NCBI GenBank assembly: GCA_009760885.1
Contig: CM019714.1
Coordinates: 4,203,895-4,267,894 of the forward strand
Direction of reading: 5' to 3'
DNA from: Achatina immaculata
Taxonomy: Eukaryota; Mollusca; Gastropoda; Stylommatophora; Achatinidae
DNA length: 64,000 nt
The position numbers and the translations under genes were made by a program. The notes under the pieces are model-generated. The model made no database searches, had not been told where the DNA came from, and saw nothing but the letters and a program-made list of their open reading frames with translations. Shown piece after piece: positions 11,292 to 23,900 of the stretch (position 1 is the stretch's first letter; each line of letters starts with the position of its first letter).

Positions 11292-11994
11292 GCTAGTTCA
11301 CAACACGTCATTCCCCCCCCCCCCCCCCCCCCCGTCCATGATAGTTCACAAACACGTCACCCCCCCCCCCCCCCCCAGTCCATGCTAGTTCACAAACACG
11401 TCATTCCCCCCCCCCCAGTCCATGCTAGTTCACAAACACGTCATCCCCCCCCCCAAGTCCATGCTAGTTCACAAACACGTCATTCCCCCCCCCAGTCCAT
11501 GCTAGTTCACAAACACGTCACCCCCCCCCAGTCCATGCTAGTTCACAAACACGTCATTCCCCCCCCCCAGTCCATGCTAGTTCACAAACACGTCATTCCC
11601 CCCCCCAGTCCATGCTAGTTCACAAACACGTCACCCCCCCCCCAGTCCATGCTAGTTCACAAACACGTCATACCCCCCCCGTCCATGATAGTTCACAAAC
11701 ACGTCATACCCCCCCCGTCCATGATAGTTCACAAACACGTCATACCCCCCCCCCCCCGTCCATGACAGTTCACAAACACGTCATTCCCCCCCCCCCAGTC
11801 CATGATAGTCCACAAACACGTCACCCCCCCCCAGTCCATGATAGTTCACAAACACGTCATACCCCCCCCCAGTCCATGATAGTTCACAAACACGTCATAC
11901 CCCCCCCAGTCCATGCTAGTTCACAAACACGTCATTCCCCCCCCCCAGTCCATGCTAGTTCACAAACACGTCACCCCCCCCCAGTCCATGCTAG
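11292..11994. repeat. Poly-C minisatellite (array 2)
   Basis: About 17 units of the same repeat as 9631-10527, with C-tracts up to about 19 residues at the left end (near 11317-11333). It ends at tccatgctagt and passes directly into a CAT/CGT triplet run. Confidence 0.95.
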
Positions 11995-13790
11995 TCATCA
12001 TCATCATCATCATCGTCGTCGTCATCATATTCTTGTGCCATCTCCCTGAAGGAAGGCTGGCCGCTGTTTCTTGCCTTTGTAATGCACTCGACCAAGCTTG
12101 TCCCATCTCTTGTTCTCCACCCATCCATGTCCCTGTCGTCCTCTTCTTGTTGTCCACCCATCTATGTCCCTGTCGTCCTCTTCTTGTTGTTTCCACCCAT
12201 CTATGTCCCTGTCGTCCTCTTCTTGTTGTCCCCCATCTATGTCCCTGTCGTCCTCTTGTTGTTGTCCACCCATCTATGTCCCTGTCGTCCTCTTCGTTGT
12301 TGTTTCCACCCATCTATGTCCCTGTCGTCCTCTTCTTGTTGTCCACCCATCTATGTCCCTGTCGTCCTCTTGTTGTTGTTTCCACCCATCTATGTCCCTG
12401 TCGTCCTCTTGTTGTTGTTTCCACCCATCTATGTCCCTGTCGTCCTCTTCTTGTTGTCCACCCATCTATGTCCCTGTCGTCCTCTTCTTGTTGTCCACCC
12501 ATCTATGTCCCTGTCGTTCTCTTCTTGTTGTTTCCACCCATCTATGTCCCTGTCGTTCTCTTGATGTTGTCCACCCATCTATGTCCCTGTCGTCCTCTTG
12601 TTGTTGTCCACCCATCTATGTCCCTGTCGTCCTCTTCTTGTTGTTTCCACCCATCTATGTCCCTGTCGTCCTCTTCTTGTTGTTTCCACCCACTATGTCC
12701 CTGTCGTCCTCTTCTTGTTGTTGTCCACCCATCTATGTCCCTGTCGTCCTCTTCTTGTTGTCCACCCATCTATGTCCCTGTCGTCCTCTTCTTGTTGTTT
12801 CCACCCATCTATGTCCCTGTCGTTCTCTTGATGTTGTCCACCCATCTATGTCCCTGTCGTCCTCTTGTTGTTGTCCACCCATCTATGTCCCTTTCGTCCT
12901 CTTCTTGTTGTTCACCCATCTATGTCCCTGTCGTCCTCTTGTTGTTGTCCACCCATCTATGTCCCTGTCGTCCTCTTCTTGTTGTTTCCACCCATCTATG
13001 TACCTGTCGTTCTCTTCTTGTTGTTTCCACCCATCTATGTCCCTGTCGTTCTCTTGATGTTGTCCACCCATCTATGTCCCTGTCGTCCTCTTGTTGTTGT
13101 CCACCCATCTATGTCCCTGTCGTCCTCTTATTGTTGTTTCCACCCATCTATGTCCCTGTCGTCCTCTTCTTGTTGTTTCCACCCATCTATGTCCCTGTCG
13201 TTCTCTTGATGTTGTCCACCCATCTATGTCCCTGTCGTCCTCTTCTTGTTGTCCACCCATCTATGTCCCTGTCGTCCTCTTCTTGTTGTCCACCCATCTA
13301 TATCCCTTTCGTCCTCTTGTTGTTGTCCACCCATCTATGTCCCAGTCGTCCTCTTGATGTTGTCCACCCATCTATGTCCCTGTCGTCCTCTTGGTGTTCT
13401 CCACCCATTTATGTCCCTGTCGTCCCCTTGATGATGTCCACCCATCTGTGTCCCTGTCGTCCTCTTGATGTTGTCCACCCATCTATGTCCCTATCGTCCT
13501 CTTGTTCTCTTCCTTCGATCTTGTCCTCAAGACAGGTCTTAATTATAGTATCGTGTGTCTTGGCCTGCCCAAAGTGTCTTAGCTGTCTTGTTTTTATGAT
13601 TTTCAATATTTCTTTTTTTCACTTCTAGTTGGTTTAGCACTCGGCTGTTTGTTTCCTTTCCTATTCACGTGATATGCCCTATTCTTCTACATATCCACAT
13701 TTCACACATTTCAAAGACCTTAATTCTCGTTTATGTTGTCTTGTTCAATGTTCAGGCTTCTGTGCCATACAAGAATAAGCAGTGCAGCAT
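11995..13790 (-). mobile_element. Minus-strand LINE 3' end containing an internal minisatellite
   Basis: Read on the minus strand from 13790 downward the sequence gives the ORF2 C-terminal region with several stops and frameshifts: YGTEA, TLNKTT, RVLNQLEVKK, then intact KIIKTRQLRHFGQAKTHDTI and IKTCLEDKIEG (about 13605-13515). This is the usual 'YGxExWTL ... QLRxFGHxxR ... GK' order. It then enters the 37/40-bp array, whose unit encodes RGRQGHRWVDN. It leaves near 12115 into WDKLGRVHYK-like sequence and ends in a (GAT/GAC)n tail at 12027-11995. Such triplet tails mark LINE 3' ends; the element at 35730-39097 has the same type. Confidence 0.75.
12113..13511. repeat. 37/40-bp minisatellite amplified from LINE coding sequence
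   Basis: About 36 units with the core ccacccatctatgtccctgt followed by cgtcctcttcttgttg; 40-bp units carry an extra ttt/ttg. Both lengths leave remainder 1 on division by three, so each unit shifts the frame. A plus-strand ORF of 571 codons (11913-13628) and many minus ORFs cross it without being genes. On the minus strand the unit is the motif RGRQGHRWVDN of the surrounding LINE. Confidence 0.9.
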
Positions 13791-14642
13791 AACGTGTACA
13801 GGAGGAACTGGCTTGCGTTTAGGACACCGATTCTGTCAACACCTGAATGCTGTCTCTAATGTGAGCCTCACGCCAGTAGCCCAACACTTCAAGCAGCAGG
13901 AGCACACGAGAAAGTGGTACGTTTCTTATACAGATCTCCACTCTTGTCCTTGAGACAAAGCTCTAGAACAGCAGCCTATTTTCCAGGTCTCTACTGTGCC
14001 ATACTCAACGCTTTGCTCTGCTTTCACTGAACTACTCATGTCCATTGATTACACAATCTTATTGCTATCACTTTCTCTTATATTTATCACTTTCCCCATC
14101 CTTATCTCTCAGTGATACAACAATGCTAAATCACTTTAAATATAGAATATCTCCTGATACAAACTCCAGCTGATACATGCAGAAACGGACTTACAAAAAC
14201 ACGCTCATTGACAAAAAAATTTACAGCAATTGTATCGTTCGCACCGCCACGTGGGAGAGGTATTTTTGTGTTGGTTACTGAATGATTCAGCTTAGCTCAG
14301 ACACTTCTGTGTGTCCTGCTAAACGTGTTAGCATGTTTTTATAAAAGCTGTGCGATAATTACGGCAGGCGCGGAGATGAGTTTAGCAGAACTTTATCACT
14401 TCTAGCTCCAGCATAACCTCTACGTCTTCTCCAAGCCGCGAGTCTACTCTGGCGGAAGTGCTGCCAGATTTGCTCCAACAGGTGAGTCAAACCTGGGGCT
14501 AGTTTTCTGTTCAATGCGCATAGCTAAAGTTGGCCCACGGAGCCAACGTGGTATGTAGTACGCCGTTTCCAAGGTGACCTTCCCAATTATCAAAGGACCT
14601 GGTTGACTTAAATCTTCGGCCTGGTTTATAGTCACATTCTGT
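13512..14642. repeat. Triplicated segment, copy 1 (LINE remnant plus unique DNA)
   Basis: The same block occurs at 16870-18002 and 18460-19606. It holds the antisense LINE remnant (13512-13790), then about 850 bp that I cannot assign. A 94-codon plus ORF (13669-13953) is present in all three copies, but its first half is antisense LINE, so I do not call it a gene. Copies differ by a few single-base changes (for example gtgagtc/gtgagtt). Confidence 0.85.
14340..14487 (+). promoter_or_regulatory. TATA-like motif followed by a consensus 5' splice site
   Basis: Sequence tataaaag at 14340-14347 is followed about 135 bp later by caacag|gtgagt (donor at 14482). Both are kept in the copies (17701 and 17843; 19293 and 19435). 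This could be a promoter and non-coding first exon, or chance; conservation only reflects duplication. Confidence 0.2.
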
Positions 14643-15343
14643 CTATCAGACGTCTCTTTCTACTCCACACATCAGTCTTACTTAGACTTCTCTTTCTGCT
14701 CCATACATCAGTCTTACTTAGACTTCTCTTTCTACTCCATACATCAGTCTTAATTAGACTTCTCTTTCTACTCCATACATCAGTCTTAATTAGACTTCTC
14801 TTTCTACTCCATACATCAGTCTTACTTAGACTTCTCTTTCTACTCCACACATCAGTCTTACTTAGACTTCTCTTTCTACTCCATACATCAGTCTTAATTA
14901 GACTTCTCTTTCTACGCCATATATCAGTCTTACTTAGACTTCTCCTTCTACTCCACACATCAGTCTTACTTAGACTTCTCTTTCTACTCCACACATCAGC
15001 CTTACTTAGACTTCTCCTTCTACTCCACACATCAGCCTTACTTAGACTTCTCTTTCTACTCCACACATCAGCCTTACTTAGACTTCTCCTTCTACTCCAC
15101 ACATCAGTCTTACTTAGACTTCTCCTTCTACTCCATACATCAGCCTTACTTAGACTTCTCCTTCTACTCCACACATCAGCCTTACTTAGACTTCTCTTTC
15201 TACGCCATATATCAGTCTTACTTAGACTTCTTGAGTTCACTCCACACATCAGTCTTACTTAGACTTCTCCTTCTACTCCATACATCAGTCTTACTTAGAC
15301 TTATCTTTCTACTCCATACATCAGTCTTACTTAAGATTTAGAC
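14643..15343. repeat. 36-bp satellite, array with an open minus-strand frame
   Basis: About 19 units with the core catcagtcttacttagactt. Because 36 is a multiple of three, the minus strand keeps one frame open for 205 codons (15249-14632), a repeat of SLSKTDVWSRKR with Thr/Ala and Lys/Arg variation. The 45-bp variants elsewhere in the family introduce stops, so coding use is unlikely. Confidence 0.9.
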
Positions 15344-15375
15344 TTATCTTTTTGCTTTATTTATGTTTTCCCCAT

Positions 15376-15434
15376 TTTTGTTTACTTTTTTCTATTATAA
15401 CCAACTTGCAGTTTTTCCAAGTACTCTCTGTCTC

Positions 15435-15473
<39 letters not shown>

Positions 15474-16166
15474 GCCTGAAGCAGACTTTAAATATATGCT
15501 TTTTATCACATCTATTTTTTTCAAGCGATCTGTCCTTCGTACTCATCCTGGCAAGTCACTCATGTACACTGCTGCTCTGGTCAGCATGCCCTCCACGTGT
15601 TCTGGCACAAGATCCTCGTGCTCAGATGTGGTGACAGCAGATGTCCAGGTTCTGCGTCAGTTGATGGATGTTTTTTGTACCGTGAATTTCCAAGTAAAAG
15701 ATGAGCAAGATAATCACCAGAAATCTGAATCCACAGTGAGCAAGCTTGAAAATTCTGGACACCCGCCTCCATTAAATCTCTGTAACAGAACCACTAACAC
15801 AAAAGGGAGAGAACACTGCTCCAAGCTCTGTCTCCATTGTCCTTGTCTGCTACGTCTCGTCTACGTCATCTGATTTGTTTGTTACATCTTCTACTCTCTC
15901 TAGTAATCTGCTTTGAGAGTTCTTCGCAACAGAACATGACGTCATACACAGTTAACTTCACACACACACACTCCTACACTCTTCTTGTCTTACACTCTCT
16001 CGCCTTATTTCTTCTACTCTCTCTCTTTCTCTCTCTCTCCCCTCCTTTTTTCTCCATCTCTACCCCTCCCTCACACTTAAAAACGCGTTAAAGTGAGCTC
16101 GTACTGTTCATAGACTTTTCTCACGACTTTAAATGTTCTCTTCTACCAACTCTCTCTCCCTCTCTC

Positions 16167-16204
<38 letters not shown>

Positions 16205-16549
16205 CTCGTTGACTGCCAAGGCCCAGCATGCCAAGAATACCCTCCCCTCCCCTCCCCCCTCCACTCAAAGGGAACAGGAAATGGCAAAGGTTAGCTCCAG
16301 AAATAAAGATGGCGCAAGAGAAAGGTTGTAGGAGGACTGGAGATGTTTACAGGATGAAAGGAAAGTATGGACATGCGCAGTGTGTGAGGGGGAGAGTCAC
16401 GTGACTTGGGGTCTCTGGGGGAGGTGAACTATAGTTTCGAGATGTCAAGAGATAGTTGATGATTTTATATCAATGGTAGAGTCTATATTATGTAGAAGGC
16501 ACCACCTTCCTGATTATATGGTAAGGTACATGTCTATATGGAGACATAG
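15376..16549. repeat. Segmental copy A of a ~1.2-kb unique block
   Basis: Corresponds to 28400-29589 and in part to 27252-27849. Contents: a short CTGT microsatellite (15425-15475), a region that in the other copy encodes a membrane-anchor-like ORF on the minus strand, a perfect TGACGTCA at 15937-15944, TC-rich tracts (16010-16203), and the end of the block leading into a 34-bp satellite. In this copy the minus-strand start codon is lost and a TAA stands beside it (near 15772). Confidence 0.85.
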
Positions 16550-16776
16550 CAGTCGGGAGATATGTATTTACATGGAGACTGAACAAAAGGGAGATAAGTG
16601 TTTATATGGAGACTGAACAAAAGGGAGATAAGTGTTTATATGGAGACTGAACAAAAGGGAAGATAAGTGTTTATATGGAGACTGAACAAAAGGGAAGATA
16701 AGTGTTTATATGGAGACTGAACAAAAGGGAAGATAAGTGTTTATATGGAGACTGAACAAAAGGGAGATAAGTGTTT
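16550..16776. repeat. 34-bp satellite, short array
   Basis: About seven units with the core ggagactgaacaaaagggag. It breaks off inside gtgtttatg and passes into the 37/40-bp minisatellite (tatgtccctg), the two sharing tatg. Confidence 0.9.
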
Positions 16777-18206
16777 ATGTCCCTGTCGTCCTCTTGATGT
16801 TGTCCACCCATCTATGTCCCTGTCGTCCTCTTGATGTTGTCCACCCATCTATGTCCCTGTCGTCCTCTTGTTCTCTTCCTTCGATCTTGTCCTCAAGACA
16901 GGTCTTAATTATAGTATCGTGTGTCTTGGCCTGCCCAAAGTGTCTTAGCTGTCTTGTTTTTATGATTTTCAATATTTCTTTTTTTCACTTCTAGTTGGTT
17001 TAGCACTCGGCTGTTTGTTTCCTTTCCTATTCACGTGATATGCCCTATTCTTCTACATATCCACATTTCACACATTTCAAAGACCTTAATTCTCGTTTAT
17101 GTTGTCTTGTTCAATGTTCAGGCTTCTGTGCCATACAAGAATAAGCAGTGCAGCATAACGTGTACAGGAGGAACTGGCTTGCGTTTAGGACACCGATTCT
17201 GTCAACACCTGAATGCTGTCTCTAATGTGAGCCTCACGCCAGTAGCCCAACACTTCAAGCAGCAGGAGCACACGAGAAAGTGGTACGTTTCTTATACAGA
17301 TCTCCACTCTTGTCCTTGAGACAAAGCTCTAGAACAGCAGCCTATTTTCCAGGTCTCTACTGTGCCATACTCAACGCTTTGCTCTGCTTTCACTGAACTA
17401 CTCATGTCCATTGATTACACAATCTTATTGCTATCACTTCTCTTATATTTATCACTTTCCCCATCCTTATCTCTCAGTGATACAACAATGCTAAATCACT
17501 TTAAATATAGATATCTCCTGATACAAACTCCAGCTGATACATGCAGAAACGGACTTAAAAAACACGCTCATTCAAAAAAAATTTACAGCAATTGTATCGT
17601 TCGCACCGCCACGTGGGAGAGGTATTTTTGTGTTGGTTACTGAATGATTCAGCTTAGCTCAGACACTTCTGTGTGTCCTGCTAAACGTGTTAGCATGTTT
17701 TATAAAAGCTGTGCGATAATTACGGCAGGCGCGGAGATGAGTTTAGCAGAACTTTATCACTTCTAGCTCCAGCATAACCTCTACGTCTTCTCCAAGCCGC
17801 GAGTCTACTCTGGCGGAAGTGCTGCCAGATTTGCTCCAACAGGTGAGTTAAACCTGGGGCTAGTTTTCTGTTCAATGCGCATAGCTAAGTTGGCCCACGG
17901 AGCCAACGTGGTATGTAGTACGCCGTTTCCAAGGTGACCTTCCCAATTATCAAAGGACCTGGTTGACTTAAATCTTCGGCCTGGTTTATAGTCACATTCT
18001 GTCTATCAGACGTCTCTTTCTACTCCACACATCAGTCTTACTTAGACTTCTCTTTCTACTCCATACATCAGTCTTACTTAGACTTCTCTTTCTACTCCAT
18101 ACATCAGTCTTAATTAGACTTCTCTTTCTACTCCATACATCAGTCTTAATTAGACTTCTCTTTCTACTCCATACATCAGTCTTACTTAGACTTCTCTTTC
18201 TACTCC
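16777..18206. repeat. Triplicated segment, copy 2
   Basis: Two to three 37-bp units, the antisense LINE remnant (about 16870-17155), the unassigned ~850-bp block and six units of the 36-bp satellite (18003-18206). It ends where the 36-bp unit switches to the 37-bp unit at acatc. Confidence 0.9.
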
Positions 18207-19802
18207 ATACATCTATGTCCCTGTCGTCCTCTTCTTGTTGTTGTCCACCCATCTATGTCCCTGTCGTCCTCTTGTTGTTGTCCACCCATCTATGTCCCTG
18301 TCGTCCTCTTGATGTTGTCCACCCATCTATGTCCCTGTCGTCCTCTTGTTGTTGTCCACCCATCTATGTCCCTGTCGTCCTCTTGATGTTGTCCACCCAT
18401 CTATGTCCCTGTCGTCCTCTTGATGTTGTCCACCCATCTATGTCCCTGTCGTCCTCTTGTTCTCTTCCTTCGATCTTGTCCTCAAGACAGGTCTTAATTA
18501 TAGTATCGTGTGTCTTGGCCTGCCCAAAGTGTCTTAGCTGTCTTGTTTTTATGATTTTCAATATTTCTTTTTTTCACTTCTAGTTGGTTTAGCACTCGGC
18601 TGTTTGTTTCCTTTCCTATTCACGTGATATGCCCTATTCTTCTACATATCCACATTTCACACATTTCAAAGACCTTAATTCTCGTTTATGTTGTCTTGTT
18701 CAATGTTCAGGCTTCTGTGCCATACAAGAATAAGCAGTGCAGCATAACGTGTACAGGAGGAACTGGCTTGCGTTTAGGACACCGATTCTGTCAACACCTG
18801 AATGCTGTCTCTAATGTGAGCCTCACGCCAGTAGCCCAACACTTCAAGCAGCAGGAGCACACGAGAAAGTGGTACGTTTCTTATACAGATCTCCACTCTT
18901 GTCCTTGAGACAAAGCTCTAGAACAGCAGCCTATTTTCCAGGTCTCTACTGTGCCATACTCAACGCTTTGCTCTGCTTTCACTGAACTACTCATGTCCAT
19001 TGATTACACAATCTTATTGCTATCACTTTCTCTTATATTTATCACTTTCCCCATCCTTATCTCTCAGTGATACAACAATGCTAAATCACTTTAAATATAG
19101 AATATCTCCTGATACAAACTCCAGCTGATACATGCAGAAACGGACTTACAAAACACGCTCATTGACAAAAAAATTTACAGCAATTGTATCGTTCGCACCG
19201 CCACGTGGGAGAGGTATTTTTGTGTTGGTTACTGAATGATTCAGCTTAGCTCAGACACTTCTGTGTGTCCTGCTAAACGTGTTAGCATGTTTTATAAAAG
19301 CTGTGCGATAATTACGGCAGGCGCGGAGATGAGTTTAGCAGAACTTTATCACTTCTAGCTCCAGCATAACCTCTACGTCTTCTCCAAGCCGCGAGTCTAC
19401 TCTGGCGGAAGTGCTGCCAGATTTGCTCCAACAGGTGAGTTAAACCTGGGGCTAGTTTTCTGTTCAATGCGCATAGCTAAAGTTGGCCCACGGAGCCAAC
19501 GTGGTATGTAGTACGCCGTTTCCAAGGTGACCTTCCCAATTATCAAAGGACCTGGTTGACTTAAATCTTCGGCCTGGTTTATAGTCACATTCTGTCTATC
19601 AGACGTCTCTTTCTACTCCACACATCAGTCTTACTTAGACTTCTCTTTCTGTTCCATACATCAGTCTTACTTAGACTTCTCTTTCTACTCCATACATCAG
19701 TCTTAATTAGACTTCTCTTTCTACTCCATACATCAGTCTTAATTAGACTTCTCTTTCTACTCCATACATCAGTCTACTTAGACTTCTCTTTCTACTCCAC
19801 AC
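18207..19802. repeat. Triplicated segment, copy 3
   Basis: Starts with seven 37/40-bp units, followed by the antisense LINE remnant (about 18460-18745), the unassigned block and five to six 36-bp units. The offset from copy 2 is 1,589 bp. Its right end switches again from the 36-bp to the 37-bp unit at acatc (near 19803). Confidence 0.9.
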
Positions 19803-20957
19803 ATCTATGTCCCTGTCGTCCTCTTGTTGTTGTCCACCCATCTATGTCCCTGTCGTCCTCTTGATGTTGTCCACCCATCTATGTCCCTGTCGTCCTCTTG
19901 TTGTTGTCCACCCATCTATGTCCCTGTCGTTCTCTTGATGTTGTCCACCCATCTATGTCCCTGTCGTTCTCTTGATGTTGTCCACCCATCTATGTCCCTG
20001 TCGTTCTCTTGATGTTGTCCACCCATCTATGTCCCTGTCGTCCTCTTCTTGTTGTTTCCACCCATCTATGTCCCTGTCGTCCTCTTCTTGTTGTCCACCC
20101 ATCTATGTCCCTGTCGTCCTCTTCTTGTTGTCCACCCATCTATGTCCCTGTCGTCCTCTTCTTGTTGTCCACCCATCTATGTCCCTGTCGTTCTCTTGAT
20201 GTTGTCCACCCATCTATGTCCCTGTCGTTCTCTTGATGTTGTCCACCCATCTATGTCCCTGTCGTCCTCTTGTTGTTGTCCACCCATCTATGTCCCTGTC
20301 GTTCTCTTGATGTTGTCCACCCATCTATGTCCCTGTCGTCCTCTTGTTGTTGTCCACCCATCTATGTCCCTGTCGTTCTCTTGATGTTGTCCACCCATCT
20401 ATGTCCCTGTCGTTCTCTTGATGTTGTCCACCCATCTATGTCCCTGTCGTTCTCTTGATGTTGTCCACCCATCTATGTCCCTGTCGTCCTCTTCTTGTTG
20501 TCCACCCATCTATGTCCCTGTCGTCCTCTTCTTGTTGTCCACCCATCTATGTCCCTGTCGTTCTCTTGATGTTGTCCACCCATCTATGTCCCTGTCGTCC
20601 TCTTCTTGTTGTTTCCACCCATCTATGTCCCTGTCGTTCTCTTGATGTTGTCCACCCATCTATGTCCCTGTCGTTCTCTTGATGTTGTCCACCCATCTAT
20701 GTCCCTGTCGTCCTCTTGTTGTTGTCCACCCATCTATGTCCCTGTCGTTCTCTTGATGTTGTCCACCCATCTATGTCCCTGTCGTTCTCTTGATGTTGTC
20801 CACCCATCTATGTCCCTGTCGTTCTCTTGATGTTGTCCACCCATCTATGTCCCTGTCGTCCTCTTCTTGTTGTTTCCACCCATCTATGTCCCTGTCGTCC
20901 TCTTCTTGTTGTCCACCCATCTATGTCCCTGTCGTTCTCTTGATGTTGTCCACCCAT
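19803..20957. repeat. 37/40-bp minisatellite, second long array
   Basis: About 31 units, mostly 37 bp, with blocks of gttctcttgatg and gtcctcttcttg variants. No LINE flank is present here. Both ends join the 36-bp satellite. Confidence 0.95.
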
Positions 20958-23900
20958 CAGCCTTACTTAGACTTCTCTTTCTACGCCATATATCAGTCTT
21001 ACTTAGACTTCTTGAGTTCACTCCACACATCAGTCTTACTTAGACTTCTCCTTCTACTCCATACATCAGTCTTACTTAGACTTATCTTTCTACTCCATAC
21101 ATCAGTCTTACTTAAAATTTAGACTTATCCTTCTACTCCACATCAGCCTTACTTAGACTTCTCTTTCTACGCCATATATCAGTCTTACTTAAAACTTAGA
21201 CTTCTCTTCTACTCCACACATCAGTCTTACTTAGACTTCTCTTCTACTCCATACATCAGTCTTACTTAGACTTCTCTTTCTACGCCATATATCAGTCTTA
21301 CTTAGACTTCTCTTTCTACGCCATATATCAGTCTTACTTAAAATTAGACTTCTCTTCTACTCCATACATCATCTTACTTAAAACTTAGACTCTCCTTCTA
21401 CTCCATACATCAGTCTTACTTAAAATTTAGACTTCTCCTTCTACTCCACATCAGCCTTACTTAGACTTCTTGAGTTCACTCCACACATCAGTCTTACTTA
21501 GACTTCTTGAGTTCACTCCACACATCAGTCTTACTTAGACTTCTCCTTCTACTCCATACATCAGTCTTACTTAGACTTCTTGAGTTCACTCCACACATCA
21601 GTCTTACTTAAAATTAGACTTCTCTTCTACTCCATACATCAGCCTTACTTAGACTTCTTGAGTTCACTCCACACATCAGCCTTACTTAAAATTTAGACTT
21701 ATCCTTCTACTCCATACATCAGTCTTAATTAGACTTCTCCTTCTACTCCACACATCAGTCTTACTTAGACTTCTTGAGTTCACTCCACACATCAGCCTTA
21801 CTTAGACTTCTCCTTCTACGCCATATATCAGTCTTACTTAGACTTCTCCTTCTACTCCATACATCAGTCTTACTTAGACTTCTCCTTCTACTCCATACAT
21901 CAGCCTTACTTAGACTTCTCCTTCTACTCCATACATCAGTCTTACTTAGACTTCTCCTTCTACTTCATACATCAGTCTTACTTAAAACTTAGACTTCTCC
22001 TTCTACTCCATACATCAGTCTTACTTAAAACTTAGACTTCTCCTTCTACTCCATACATCAGTCTTACTTAAAACTTAGACTTCTCCTTCTACTCCATACA
22101 TCAGCCTTACTTAAAATTTAGACTTCTCCTTCTACTCCACATCAGCCTTACTTAGACTTCTCCTCTACTCCATACATCAGTCCTTACTTAAAACTTAGAC
22201 TCTCCTTCTACTCCATACATCAGTCTTAATTAGACTTCTCTTCTACTCCATACATCAGCCTTACTTAAAACTTAGACTTCTCCTTCTACTCCATACATCA
22301 GCCTTACTTAAAACTTAGACTTCTCCTTCTACTCCATACATCAGCCTTACTTAAAATTTAGACTTCTCCTTCTACTCCATACATCAGTCTTACTTAAAAC
22401 TTAGACTTCTCCTTCTACTCCACACATCAGTCTTACTTAAAACTTAGACTTCTCCTTCTACTCCATACATCAGTCTTACTTAGACTTCTCCTTCTACTCC
22501 ATACATCAGTCTTACTTAGACTTCTCCTTCTACTCCATACATCAGTCTTACTTAAAACTTAGACTTCTCCTTCTACTCCACACATCAGTCTTACTTAGAC
22601 TTCTCCTTCTACTCCATACATCAGTCTTACTTAAAACTTAGACTTCTCCTTCTACTCCACACATCAGTCTTACTTAAAACTTAGACTTCTCTTCTACTCC
22701 ATACATCAGCCTTACTTAGACTTCTCTTCTACTCCATACATCAGTCTTACTTAGACTTCTCCTTCTACTCCATACATCAGCCTTACTTAGACTTCTCCTT
22801 CTACTCCATACATCAGTCTTACTTACTTAGACTTATCTTTCTACTTCATACATCAGTCTTACTTAGACTTCTCCTTCTACTCCACATCAGCCTTACTTAA
22901 AATTAGACTTCTCTTCTACTCCATACATCAGTCTTACTTAGACTTCTCCTTCTACTCCATACATCAGCCTTACTTAGACTTCTCCTTCTACTCCATACAT
23001 CAGTCTTACTTAGACTTCTCCTTCTACTCCACACATCAGCCTTACTTAAAACTTAGACTTCTCCTTCTACTCCACACATCAGCCTTACTTAAAACTTAGA
23101 CTTCTCCTTCTACTCCACACATCAGCCTTACTTAAAACTTAGACTTCTCCTTCTACTCCATACATCAGTCTTACTTAAAAATTAGACTTCTCCTTCTACT
23201 CCATACATCAGCCTTACTTAAAATTTAGACTTCTCCTTCTACTCCACACATCAGCCTTACTTAAAACTTAGACTTCTCTTTCTACTCCATACATCAGTCT
23301 TACTTAAAACTTAGACTTCTCTTTCTACTCCACACATCAGTCTTACTTAAAACTTAGACTTCTCTTTCTACTCCATACATCAGTCTTACTTAAAACTTAG
23401 ACTTCTCTTTCTACTCCACACATCAGTCTTACTTAAAACTTAGACTTCTCTTTCTACTCCACATCAGCCTTACTTAGACTTATCTTTCTACTTCATACAT
23501 CAGTCTTAATTAGACTTCTCCTTCTACTCCATACATCAGTCTTACTTAGACTTATCTTTCTACTCCATACATCAGTCTTACTTAAAACTTAGACTTATCT
23601 TTCTACTCCATACATCAGTCTTACTTAAAACTTAGACTTATCTTTCTACTCCATACATCAGTCTTACTTAAAACTTAGACTTATCTTTCTACTCCATACA
23701 TCAGTCTTACTTAAAACTTAGACTTATCTTTCTACTCCATACATCAGTCTTACTTAAAACTTAGACTTATCTTTCTACTCCATACATCAGTCTTACTTAA
23801 AACTTAGACTTATCTTTCTACTCCATACATCAGTCTTACTTAGACTTCTCTTCTACTCCATACATCAGCCTTACTTAAAATTTAGACTTCTCCTTCTACT

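Noticed and set aside
11913..13628. 571-codon plus-strand ORF with Ser/Pro/Val repeats
   Set aside because: It is antisense to a LINE-derived minisatellite and begins in the poly-C array. Composition alone explains it.
13669..13953. 94-codon ORF present identically three times
   Set aside because: The first half is antisense LINE, and identity follows from recent segmental duplication, not from conservation.
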